This document shows positions 55,186 to 62,708 of a DNA stretch of 64,000 nt, one piece after another. The notes beneath the pieces were generated by a model. The model made no database searches. It saw nothing but the letters and a program-made list of their open reading frames with translations, and was not told where the DNA came from. The position numbers were made by a program, and so were the translations under genes. The DNA lies in assembly GCA_900318115.1 (NCBI GenBank), contig ONJJ01000001.1, positions 62,001 to 126,000 of the forward strand, given 5' to 3'. How positions within the stretch are numbered: the first letter of the stretch is position 1; each line of letters starts with the position of its first letter. This DNA comes from an uncultured Prevotellaceae bacterium. GTDB taxonomy: Bacteria; Bacteroidota; Bacteroidia; Bacteroidales; Bacteroidaceae.

Positions 55186-56184
55186 TTAGGCTTGCGCTTC
55201 GGGAGAGGCGGGCGTAGCGGGCTTCTCAGCAACGGGCGTAGCGGGCTTCTCAGCGGGTTTCTCAACAGGAGCAGCAGGTTTCTGTGTAGTTGGAGCTGCG
55301 GGCTTCCCGGAGGAACTGGTCTCCTCTCCCTTTGGGGAGGTGGGGAGGGGGCTCTTCCTTGGCGGGAAGTTGAAGGCGTGGATGGCATTCTGCGGGCACT
55401 CCTCCTCGCACTTGCGGCAGAGCTTGCACTTCTCGGCGTCGATGTAAGCGAGGTTCTGGTCCACGGTGATGGCTTCGAACTTGCAGACCTTCACGCACTT
55501 CTGGCAGGCGATGCAACCTACGCTGCAGGCCTTGCGCGTTTGGGCGCCCTTGTCCTTGTTGTTGCACAACACCACAACACGGCGGTTCTTCAGACCCTTC
55601 AGGCGGATCTCGATCACGCCGCGCGGACAAGCCTTGGAGCACGCACCGCAGGCGGTGCACTTCTCCTCGTCGACCTCCGGCAGGCCCGTCTCGGGATTCA
55701 TGTGGATGGCGTCGAACTGGCAGGCGGCCACGCAGTCGCCACAGCCCAGACAGCCAAAGGCACAGGCCGTCTCGCCCGAACCCAGCATTTGCTGGACACG
55801 GCAGCTCTGAGCGCCGTCGAACTCGGCAATGCGAGGACGGCTCTCACACGTTCCGTTGCACCGGACAACGGCAACCTTGGGGGCGCTGGCCTCGGCTTTC
55901 ATTCCGAGGATGTCAGCCACCTTCTCCATCACGGGCTGTCCGCCCACGGGGCAGAGCAGTCCTTCGAGCGAGCCTTTGTCGGCTGCCTTCACGCAGGCTC
56001 CGGCAAAACCAGAGCAGCCGGGGAAGCCGCAGCCGCCGCAGTTGGCCTGAGGCAGCACTTCAGCCACCTTGCCGATGCGCTCGTCTTCATGAACAGCGAA
56101 CTTCTTGGCTGCCAGGAACAGGATCAGTGCTGCCACCAATCCGATGCCTCCAAGAACAATCACTGCAATCAGGATTACATTCAT
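55186..56184 (-). CDS. rnfB: Ion-translocating oxidoreductase subunit RnfB
   Basis: The protein has 332 aa. One N-terminal membrane helix is followed by a [4Fe-4S] domain (NCGGCGFPGCSGFAGAC) and then ferredoxin-type clusters: CLGCGDCVAAC, CTACGACSKAC, CIACQKCVKVC and CKLCRKCEEEC. It takes electrons from ferredoxin. Residues ~275-332 are a Pro/Ala/Lys/Thr tail (PAEKPATPVAEKPATP), partly encoded by a dispersed hairpin repeat at 55319-55355. Confidence 0.93.
   Translation of the reverse strand: MNVILIAVIVLGGIGLVAALILFLAAKKFAVHEDERIGKVAEVLPQANCGGCGFPGCSGFAGACVKAADKGSLEGLLCPVGGQPVMEKVADILGMKAEASAPKVAVVRCNGTCESRPRIAEFDGAQSCRVQQMLGSGETACAFGCLGCGDCVAACQFDAIHMNPETGLPEVDEEKCTACGACSKACPRGVIEIRLKGLKNRRVVVLCNNKDKGAQTRKACSVGCIACQKCVKVCKFEAITVDQNLAYIDAEKCKLCRKCEEECPQNAIHAFNFPPRKSPLPTSPKGEETSSSGKPAAPTTQKPAAPVEKPAEKPATPVAEKPATPASPEAQA
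55319..55355. repeat. Dispersed hairpin repeat coding for part of the RnfB tail
   Basis: CTCCTCTCCCTTTGGGGAGG followed by TGGGGAGGGGGCTC is a palindromic word of the type found between genes in Bacteroidetes. Here it is read in frame as KSPLPTSPKGEE. Confidence 0.55.
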
Positions 56185-56237
56185 AAATTGTTAGAGTTTA
56201 TTAGTTAAAGAGTTATTTAATTCCAATGATTCTCTCA

Positions 56238-56666
56238 TCAGGCCGATGGAACTTTGAGCCGGAACGAGAAGCGCGACTGCAGGCGGCGGCGGAAAAACAG
56301 ATAGACGACGAGGTAGTACAGCACCACCGTCAGCAACGCCCACAACGCACCCTGCGTCTCGCTGCCCGAGAGCCAAGTGCTGACAAACAGCGCAGGCAGG
56401 AGCAACAGCAGAGGCAGGCCGTAGGCGATGATGGCTGCCCGGCGGCCGTCGGCGAGGCGCCCCTCGAGCACCACCTCCTGCCCCACCCTGTAGCGCGAGG
56501 CATCCGACGTCAGGACGTCCACCAACTTCTCCTTGGCCTCGGCACTGGAGCACATCTGCTTCGCAGCACAACCGGCACAAGCGGACGACTGCAGGATGCG
56601 CACGCAAACACACTCGCCCTCAACCGATTGCACCACGCCGTCGTGGCTGATTATCTGATGATTCAT
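56238..56666 (-). CDS. rseC: RseC/MucC-like SoxR-reducing protein
   Basis: The protein has 142 aa from the ATG of MNHQIISHDGVVQ. The frame reaches 56753 but that lies upstream of the promoter. It has an N-terminal cysteine cluster (SSACAGCAAKQMC, residues ~28-40), a short beta domain and two membrane helices (YGLPLLLLLPALFVSTW, LLTVVLYYLVVYLFF). Such proteins often precede rnfB and are linked to SoxR reduction by Rnf. It is the first gene of the operon. Confidence 0.85.
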   Translation of the reverse strand: MNHQIISHDGVVQSVEGECVCVRILQSSACAGCAAKQMCSSAEAKEKLVDVLTSDASRYRVGQEVVLEGRLADGRRAAIIAYGLPLLLLLPALFVSTWLSGSETQGALWALLTVVLYYLVVYLFFRRRLQSRFSFRLKVPSA

Positions 56667-56701
56667 ATCGTTTTTGTCACCTATGCTTTGCAAAATCGGC
56701 A

Positions 56702-56709
56702 CAAAGGTA
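56702..56709 (-). promoter_or_regulatory. Rnf operon promoter, -7 element
   Basis: The minus strand reads TACCTTTG, 35 bp upstream of the rseC ATG. It decides the shorter rseC start. The -33 box is weak. Confidence 0.65.
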
Positions 56710-56986
56710 ACATATTTTAATGAGGTACCCACGCGCGAGCGCCACAAATCCACAATCTTTCACAAAGTTTAACAAACCGAAATTCCCGTCAGCCTCTCCT
56801 CCGTAGGCCTGCAGAGCATAAACTTGTTACTGAGTCCACTTGAAAAAGTCAAATGTTTCACGCTGGCACGCCCTTCGGGGGCGTTATCCATTTCATACGT
56901 TTTCTACTATTTCGAGTGGACTCTTTACTTAAGTTTCGAAAGTATGTTAACTGCAAACACCGCAGCACCCCAAAGAGCGTCTGAGG

Positions 56987-57147
56987 AGATTGCTGTGAGT
57001 GTCGGAAGGAGATAGCTGAGAATGCCAGAGGAGATAGCTGTGAATGCCAAAGGAGATAGCTGTGAATGCCAGAGGAGATAGCTGTGAATGCCAGAGGAGA
57101 TAGCTGTGAGTTCTATAGGAAGTAGCCGAGAATGCCAGAGGAGGCGG
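56987..57147. repeat. Tandem 22-bp repeat
   Basis: GAGATAGCTGTGAATGCCAGAG or close variants recur every 22 bp (units at 57009, 57031, 57053, 57075 and 57097), with decayed copies at both ends. Confidence 0.85.
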
Positions 57148-57178
57148 CAAGGGAACTTCTCTCAACACCTTCTTGACA

Positions 57179-57392
57179 CGCAACCTCGCAACCTCGCAAC
57201 CTCGCAACATTTTTGTTTTGCTCATCGCAGCAGGGAGCCTCATTATGATTATATATTTATATAATATATAATATATATTATATATTATATAAAATTAAGT
57301 TACATTCTTAAATCCATCTCCTGTCCGTCCCAGAGAATGGAAAAACATAAATGTTGCGAGGTTGCGAGGTTGCGAGGTTGCGAGGTTGCGAG
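57179..57392. repeat. Inverted pair of 8-bp tandem tracts
   Basis: CGCAACCT repeats 3.75 times at 57179-57208 and GTTGCGAG repeats five times at 57353-57392. They are reverse complements separated by 144 bp containing an AT-only palindrome, so the strand could form a ~30-bp stem. Confidence 0.85.
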
Positions 57393-57408
57393 TCCCTAAT
57401 AGAAAGCA

Positions 57409-57439
57409 AGAAGGCGCGGCTTCACAGCCACGCCTCTTG
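57409..57439 (-). terminator. rpsP terminator
   Basis: On the minus strand GGCGTGGCT-gtga-AGCCGCGCC, then TTCTTGCTTTC. It begins about 45 bp after the rpsP stop. Confidence 0.75.
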
Positions 57440-57479
57440 TATGTTTGTTTGGAAAGAAGTATATTTTTGGAAGTTGGGT

Positions 57480-58031
57480 TTAAGCTTCTGCCGGAGCCTC
57501 CTCTGTTGCGGGTTCTTCAGCAGCAGCCTCAGCCTTAGCGGCAGCCTCGGCCTCTGCCTTCGCAGCAGCCTCAGCAGCCTTCTTTTCGGCTACTTTCTTA
57601 GCGATCTCTTCATTGGTCTTCTTCTCTGCTTCGAGTGCGGCGGCAGCAGCAGCCTTCTTCTCAGCGGCGACCTTTTCTTCAATAGCCTTCAGGCCTTTCT
57701 GCTTGTCGGCCTTCCATGCATTGAATTTGATTTGTGCGGTTGCTTCGTCGAAAGCGCCCTTCTTGACTCCACCACGGAGGTGCTTCATGAGGTAAACGCC
57801 TTCATCGGAAAGGATGTTGCGCACGGTGTCCGTGGGCTGTGCGCCCGTCTCTACCCAGTAGAGAGCACGATCAAATTTCAAATCTACAGTGGCTGGATTG
57901 GTGTTGGGGTTGTAGGTACCAATCTTCTCTGTAAACTTACCGTCGCGCGGAGCTCTTACATCGGCAACGACAATGCTGTAGAAAGCGTAGCTCTTACGGC
58001 CGTGGCGTTGCAGTCTGATTTTAGTTGCCAT
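57480..58031 (-). CDS. rpsP: 30S ribosomal protein S16 with long Ala/Lys/Glu tail
   Basis: The protein has 183 aa, about twice the ~80-90 aa of most S16. The core is residues 1-88 ([69 protein letters not shown]). The tail (residues ~100-183) is coiled-coil-like and rich in Ala, Lys and Glu ([24 protein letters not shown]). Extended S16 is common in Bacteroidetes. It is monocistronic with a full promoter and a terminator. Confidence 0.94.
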   Translation of the reverse strand: MATKIRLQRHGRKSYAFYSIVVADVRAPRDGKFTEKIGTYNPNTNPATVDLKFDRALYWVETGAQPTDTVRNILSDEGVYLMKHLRGGVKKGAFDEATAQIKFNAWKADKQKGLKAIEEKVAAEKKAAAAAALEAEKKTNEEIAKKVAEKKAAEAAAKAEAEAAAKAEAAAEEPATEEAPAEA

Positions 58032-58091
58032 AAATGTTTAATAATGAGTTAATAGGTTTGAAATTATGCTGCCATCTCGTGACAGCGGGCG

Positions 58092-58123
58092 CAAAGGTAC
58101 TACTTTTCTGCGAACTGACCAAA
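58092..58123 (-). promoter_or_regulatory. rpsP promoter
   Basis: On the minus strand TTTG (58123-58120), 20 bp, then TACCTTTG (58099-58092). The leader is about 55 nt. Confidence 0.78.
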
Positions 58124-58256
58124 TTTTCCTCTGATTATTTGCACACAGGCCTCGTTTTTTCGGCAAAAAGGCTCCGAAGAATTACTGATTATCAGGAGCG
58201 TGAAGGAACAATTCACGGACAAAGGAGAGGGACGGACGAAAAAAATCGGATATTTT

Positions 58257-58288
58257 TTTGGTGGTTTGGCAGCTTTTCCGTATCTTTG
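58257..58288 (+). promoter_or_regulatory. Promoter of the Omp28-like pair
   Basis: TTTG (58257-58260), 20 bp, then TATCTTTG (58281-58288), 31 bp before the ATG. It rules out the upstream in-frame start at 58200. Confidence 0.78.
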
Positions 58289-58319
58289 CAGCGTGAAAAT
58301 CTTAAAATACGATAAAACT

Positions 58320-60167
58320 ATGAAGCAACTCTACTCTACCTTACTCATGACCTTAGTGCTGGCGGGTTTGTCCTGCAGCCAGAGCCAAGCTCAAATCACC
58401 ACGGGGAAAACCTACGTGGGCTATGCCAAATACGACGACCAGATTTGGGAGTACGACGGCCTCTCGCTGGACTTCGACGCCAAGGTGGGCTGTGCCATCC
58501 TGCTGACGCGCGACATGATCGAGCCCTACATCGGAGGGACCATCACCGGGATGCGCGTGGGATGGGACACTTCGACGCAGACGGGCAGCTACGAAGGGTT
58601 TGTGCGCGCCACGTTCAACGGCGAGGACCTGACGAGCAGCAAGGCGACCACCGTGCGCTACAACTACAGCGCCAGCGACCCCGGATGGAACAACCTGACA
58701 CTGACGAAATGGGAGATTCCGGAGGATGTGGAGCAGCTCGTGGTGGGCTTCACCACACGCCTGAAGAAGGGCGTCTGCGCCATTCCTATGCTCTATCCCC
58801 ACGAGACGCCCCACAGCTGCTACCTCTGGGTGGACGGCGACTACGACCTGCAGGGGAATCCGCGCTGGGTGGACATGAAAGACAGGGGCATCCTGCCCAT
58901 TCTGCTGACCATCCAGGACACCAAGGGCGAGTTCAACTACGTGCCCGTCATCACCAGTTTCATGGACAACGGCGTGATGCTGACGGAGGAGGCCTCCGAC
59001 TGCCTGATTCGCATCAAGAACCAGGGTTCCCAAGCCATCAACTCCGTGGAAGTGACCTCCACGCAGGGCGAGCAGACCTACAGCAAGCGGGTGTCGCTCT
59101 CCAAGGCCGTGAAGCCCGGCTTCACGAGCGGAACGATCATGATGCCTCTCTACTGCTTCCGCAGCGGCGAGGTGGAGCTGAGCATCACGCAGGTGAATAA
59201 CAAAGCGGTTTCGAAGCCCTGCTCGCACGTCACCAACGTCATCGGCATCCCCGCGGACGTGGCCCGACAGTACACCCGCAGGCCACTCATTGAATACTAC
59301 GAGTCGGAGAACAGCTACATGTCGCCCCGATACTACGACGAGATCGTGTACCCCACCCTGCGTTCGAGGCTGGGCAGAGTGACCTACGTCAGCCAGCACA
59401 TGGATGATCAGTTCATGACTGGCGAGGACGATGCCACGCACCTGGCGCTGCAGCTGAGCGACAACGACTCGTCGGCCGTCAGTATTCCCGCCATGACCAT
59501 CGACCGCGCCATCAGCACGGAGAACATCCTCTACCAACAGAATTCTGCCTGGAATGCGATGTTCAGCGTCCTCTACGACCCCTATGCCTCTCAGGCGTAC
59601 GAAGCCGCCCTGCGGCGTCCGACCTTCGTCAGCGTGCAGGCTGCCGGCAAGCTGCAGCAGGACCTGGCGACACTGAGCGTGGAGGTCAACGGCGACGTGG
59701 CGAAAGATGTGTTCGCCGATGGCGAGCAGCCCAGGCTGACCGTGTACCTGATGGAGCGGGACGTGTTCAGCGACAGCCAGCTCTTCTGGACCGACGAGGA
59801 AAAAGAGGAGACCAAGGGCCAATACGTTCACGCCAATGTCATCCGCGAAATACTCTCTGACCCCGACGGCGACGAAATCACCAACGGAGGCGACTTCGCC
59901 AAGACCTACCAGACGGAGCTCGACCCCTCGTGGCAGCTGGAGAGCCTGTATCTGGTGGCCTTCGTACACCGCGGCAGCAAGCAGGGCGGAAAATACATGC
60001 ACGTGCTGAACAGCTGCGAGGGCGAGCTCGACATCACGGTGGGCGTGAAGGACGTCGAGGGCAAGATGCAACAGGGAACAGATGCTCTCTTCGACCTCAC
60101 CGGCCGCAAGGTCCGGGGTACGGGACACGGAATATTTATCTTGAACGGCAAAAAAATCATAAGATGA
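58320..60167 (+). CDS. Secreted Omp28-related protein, cysteines lost
   Basis: The protein has 615 aa from ATG 58320, with a signal peptide (residues 1-25, ending SQAQ). Residues ~30-310 are beta-rich. The segment RPLIEYYESENSYMSP (321-336) aligns with [17 protein letters not shown] of the next protein, with Ser332 and Ser335 where the neighbour has CxxC. VTYVSQHMDD and ALQLSDND continue the match. The C-terminus is [25 protein letters not shown] in form, like the short sorting or end domain of Bacteroidetes secreted proteins. It overlaps the next gene by ATGA. Confidence 0.78.
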   Translation: MKQLYSTLLMTLVLAGLSCSQSQAQITTGKTYVGYAKYDDQIWEYDGLSLDFDAKVGCAILLTRDMIEPYIGGTITGMRVGWDTSTQTGSYEGFVRATFNGEDLTSSKATTVRYNYSASDPGWNNLTLTKWEIPEDVEQLVVGFTTRLKKGVCAIPMLYPHETPHSCYLWVDGDYDLQGNPRWVDMKDRGILPILLTIQDTKGEFNYVPVITSFMDNGVMLTEEASDCLIRIKNQGSQAINSVEVTSTQGEQTYSKRVSLSKAVKPGFTSGTIMMPLYCFRSGEVELSITQVNNKAVSKPCSHVTNVIGIPADVARQYTRRPLIEYYESENSYMSPRYYDEIVYPTLRSRLGRVTYVSQHMDDQFMTGEDDATHLALQLSDNDSSAVSIPAMTIDRAISTENILYQQNSAWNAMFSVLYDPYASQAYEAALRRPTFVSVQAAGKLQQDLATLSVEVNGDVAKDVFADGEQPRLTVYLMERDVFSDSQLFWTDEEKEETKGQYVHANVIREILSDPDGDEITNGGDFAKTYQTELDPSWQLESLYLVAFVHRGSKQGGKYMHVLNSCEGELDITVGVKDVEGKMQQGTDALFDLTGRKVRGTGHGIFILNGKKIIR

Positions 60168-61945
60168 GAAACGTCCTCTACACCTTATTATATATAATGG
60201 CCCTGCTGTGGAGCGCCGGAACAGCAGCCCAGGTGCCTTACAGCTACGCACCCGGCACGGTCACTCCAGAGGAATTGTCGGCGCTGGGCGGCAACAAGAG
60301 CCAGTTCGTCCAGGGCCTGGTGCTCTTCGACTGCGCGGCAGACCCCGCGCTGGCGCGGATGAAGGGTCGCAGCATCAAGGGAGTCCGCTGTTATCTGCGG
60401 GCAGACTACAAGCAAGCCCGCCAGAAGCGCTCGGGAATCCTCGCCTGCTCCGGCTCGCCGGGTAACCTCGTGCAGATCACCTACGCGGACTTCCAGGAAG
60501 GATGGAACGACGTGATGTTCGACCAGCCCCTGACAATCGGCGAAGAGAAGATCTACCTGGGAGTGCAGGTCTATGAGACACTGGGCACTCCCTACCCTCT
60601 CGTGACCTACGCAGCAGCCACCGTGCCGCAGTCCTGCCTGGTGAACCAGGGCAAGAAGTCGTGGGAGGAATACAACGACCGCGGCACACTGCTGATTGCA
60701 GCCCTGCTGGACGACGATGCCGCGGACTGCCTGGAGCGCACCGCCTATGCGCAGAACACCGCCCACCCGCAGACCGTGGCTCCGGATGCGGACTTCACCG
60801 GGGGGCTGTACCTCCACAACTTCTCGGCGACGCCGATCACGACCCTGAAGATTGCCATGCAAGGGGCTGGCGCCACCACCCCCACCTATCGGGAGATTCA
60901 GCTGACGGAGCCCATTGGGGCCTACGGCAGCACCGTCGTCACCGCTCAGCTGCATTCAGGGCTGACCGAGGGGACGAGTGTCGCCTGGAGCGCCACGGTG
61001 GCCGAGATCAACGGCACGGCAGCCCAGGCAGGACGCCCCGGGACGACTCCTCTCTACGTCACCTACGACAACTTCATCCGCACCCCTCTCGTAGAAGAAT
61101 TCACCAGCCAGCGCTGCATCAACTGCCCGCAGATGGCATACTTCCTCGAGAAGGCGCTGGATGAGCACGAGGGCGAGGTGATCTATGTCTCGCACCACAG
61201 CGGCTTTGCCAAAGACGCTTTCACGAGCGCCGCCGACGAGGCGGTGGTGTACGTCTTCGGGGGCTACGAGAACGAATACAACCCCGCCATCATGTACAAC
61301 CGCGCCGTGTTCGAGGGAGAGAACACCATCGTGCAGGGCATCCGCGACATGTCGCCAGAGCCCTATCTCGTAGCCCTGGACATCGCTGCCGACATGCCTG
61401 CCATGGCTGAGGTGAACATCGAGGCCGCTACCGACGAAGTACAGGTCAGCGGACGTGTGGCCCGCGACCTCGTCGGCAAGCCTCTGTATATCTCCTGCTA
61501 CCTGGTGGAAGACGGCATCACCACCAACAACTATCCCCAACTGGGAATGGACGACGCCGACGCACCCGCTGACCTGAAGGAGGTGTTCCGCCACAACGGA
61601 GTCATCCTGCACTCGTTCACGAAGGACGCTGTCGGCGACCTGCTGGAAGTGCAGCCCGACGGGAGGTACACGGTCACCTACCCCGTCGTGGAGAAAGAAG
61701 GCTTCGGAGGCACGGGGCGCCGGATTGTGGCACTCATCCACAAGGTGAACAAGAACAACCTGCGCGAGAACGGCGTGCTGAATGCAGCCCAGGTGTCGGT
61801 CGTGCCCACTGGCGTGGAGGCAATAAAAGACGGACAGCCGACTGGAAGTCAACTGTCCGCAGTGTTTGATCTCGCTGGCCGGAAGGTGATGTCGCCGCAA
61901 CGCGGTCTGTACATCCGCCACGGCCGCAAGGTGCTGGTCCGTTAG
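60164..61945 (+). CDS. Secreted Omp28-related protein with thioredoxin-like CxxC
   Basis: The protein has 593 aa from ATG 60164, with a signal peptide (residues 1-22, ending TAAQ). The thioredoxin-like part starts [23 protein letters not shown], with CINC at 318-321, followed by [17 protein letters not shown] and IMYNRAVF, as in the Omp28 family of Porphyromonas. It ends [26 protein letters not shown], a sorting-type tail. It may be a surface or periplasmic redox or adhesin protein. The upstream gene is a paralogue. Its stop interlocks with that of rubrerythrin. Confidence 0.82.
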   Translation: MRNVLYTLLYIMALLWSAGTAAQVPYSYAPGTVTPEELSALGGNKSQFVQGLVLFDCAADPALARMKGRSIKGVRCYLRADYKQARQKRSGILACSGSPGNLVQITYADFQEGWNDVMFDQPLTIGEEKIYLGVQVYETLGTPYPLVTYAAATVPQSCLVNQGKKSWEEYNDRGTLLIAALLDDDAADCLERTAYAQNTAHPQTVAPDADFTGGLYLHNFSATPITTLKIAMQGAGATTPTYREIQLTEPIGAYGSTVVTAQLHSGLTEGTSVAWSATVAEINGTAAQAGRPGTTPLYVTYDNFIRTPLVEEFTSQRCINCPQMAYFLEKALDEHEGEVIYVSHHSGFAKDAFTSAADEAVVYVFGGYENEYNPAIMYNRAVFEGENTIVQGIRDMSPEPYLVALDIAADMPAMAEVNIEAATDEVQVSGRVARDLVGKPLYISCYLVEDGITTNNYPQLGMDDADAPADLKEVFRHNGVILHSFTKDAVGDLLEVQPDGRYTVTYPVVEKEGFGGTGRRIVALIHKVNKNNLRENGVLNAAQVSVVPTGVEAIKDGQPTGSQLSAVFDLAGRKVMSPQRGLYIRHGRKVLVR

Positions 61946-62490
61946 CCGAAATAACGCTTGTACAGGCCCTGGAAGCCCTGTCCGTGGCGAGCCTCGTCCT
62001 TGGCCATCTCATGAACGGTATCATGGATGGCATCGAGGTCGAGTGCCTTGGCCTTCTTGGCAATAGCCATCTTGCCGGCACAAGCACCGGCCTCGGCCTC
62101 CATGCGCTTCTTCAGGTTCGTCTTGGTGTCCCAGACGCACTCACCCAGAAGCTCTGCAAAGCGGCTGGCATGATCGGCCTCCTCGAAAGCGTAGCGCCTG
62201 AAAGCCTCAGCAATCTCAGGATAGCCCTCGCGGTCGGCCTGCCGTGCCATGGCAAGATACATACCGACTTCGGAGCACTCGCCCACAAAGTTGGAACGCA
62301 GCCCCTCGAGGATCTCGGGATCTACATCCTTGGCGACTCCGATGACGTGTTCTGTGACAAACTGCAGACCTTCGTCTTCCTTCAGTTCCTTGAACTTGCT
62401 GGCGGGTGCTTTGCACTGCGGGCAGCGCTCGGGGGGTTCGGGACCTTCGTGGATGTAACCACATACGGTACATACAAATTTCTTGGTCAT
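61942..62490 (-). CDS. Reverse rubrerythrin
   Basis: The protein has 182 aa. The rubredoxin domain comes first ([10 protein letters not shown]...CPQCKAP, residues 7-28), the reverse of classical rubrerythrin, and the diiron four-helix domain follows with [41 protein letters not shown] and [12 protein letters not shown]. It reduces hydrogen peroxide in anaerobes. It is a single gene with an AT-rich leader and an inverted repeat about 67 bp upstream. Confidence 0.92.
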   Translation of the reverse strand: MTKKFVCTVCGYIHEGPEPPERCPQCKAPASKFKELKEDEGLQFVTEHVIGVAKDVDPEILEGLRSNFVGECSEVGMYLAMARQADREGYPEIAEAFRRYAFEEADHASRFAELLGECVWDTKTNLKKRMEAEAGACAGKMAIAKKAKALDLDAIHDTVHEMAKDEARHGQGFQGLYKRYFG

Positions 62491-62556
62491 AGTTTTGAGT
62501 TGAATTAAGAGTTAAAAAAGAGTTAAGTTGAAATAAGAGTAGAGTTTCTCTGTGTC

Positions 62557-62576
62557 ACGGACGCGTATTCGTCCGT
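62557..62576. promoter_or_regulatory. Inverted repeat upstream of rubrerythrin
   Basis: ACGGACG-cgtatt-CGTCCGT is a perfect 7-bp inverted repeat, 9 bp on the gene side of a TTACTTTG-like box at 62585-62592. This position would suit an operator or a leader hairpin. Confidence 0.4.
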
Positions 62577-62667
62577 TCGTGGGTACAAAGTAAGCACAAA
62601 TTCATCTTATAAGCAAGTAAAAAGGAGAAAAAGTCGCAAAAAGAATGCAGATTTCAGCAAGAATCGC

Positions 62668-62675
62668 TATCTTTG
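62668..62675 (+). promoter_or_regulatory. nadE promoter, -7 element
   Basis: TATCTTTG on the plus strand, 33 bp before the nadE ATG. The -33 box is unclear. Confidence 0.65.
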
Positions 62676-62708
62676 CACCGCAAAACAAGGATTAAAAGAC
62701 ACGCTCCT

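Larger units (their letters stand above)
56754..57408. other. Repeat-rich non-coding region between rnf and rpsP
   Basis: No supported gene. It holds a 22-bp tandem repeat (56987-57147), two inverted 8-bp tracts (57179-57208 and 57353-57392) and an AT-only palindromic stretch around 57247-57292. Short open frames here are repeat translations. Confidence 0.6.

Noticed and set aside
58353-60251. A 632-codon minus-strand frame opposite the first Omp28-like gene
   Set aside because: Composition (His/Ala/Val rich, no motif) is that of an antisense shadow. The plus strand has a promoter, signal peptide and C-terminal tail.
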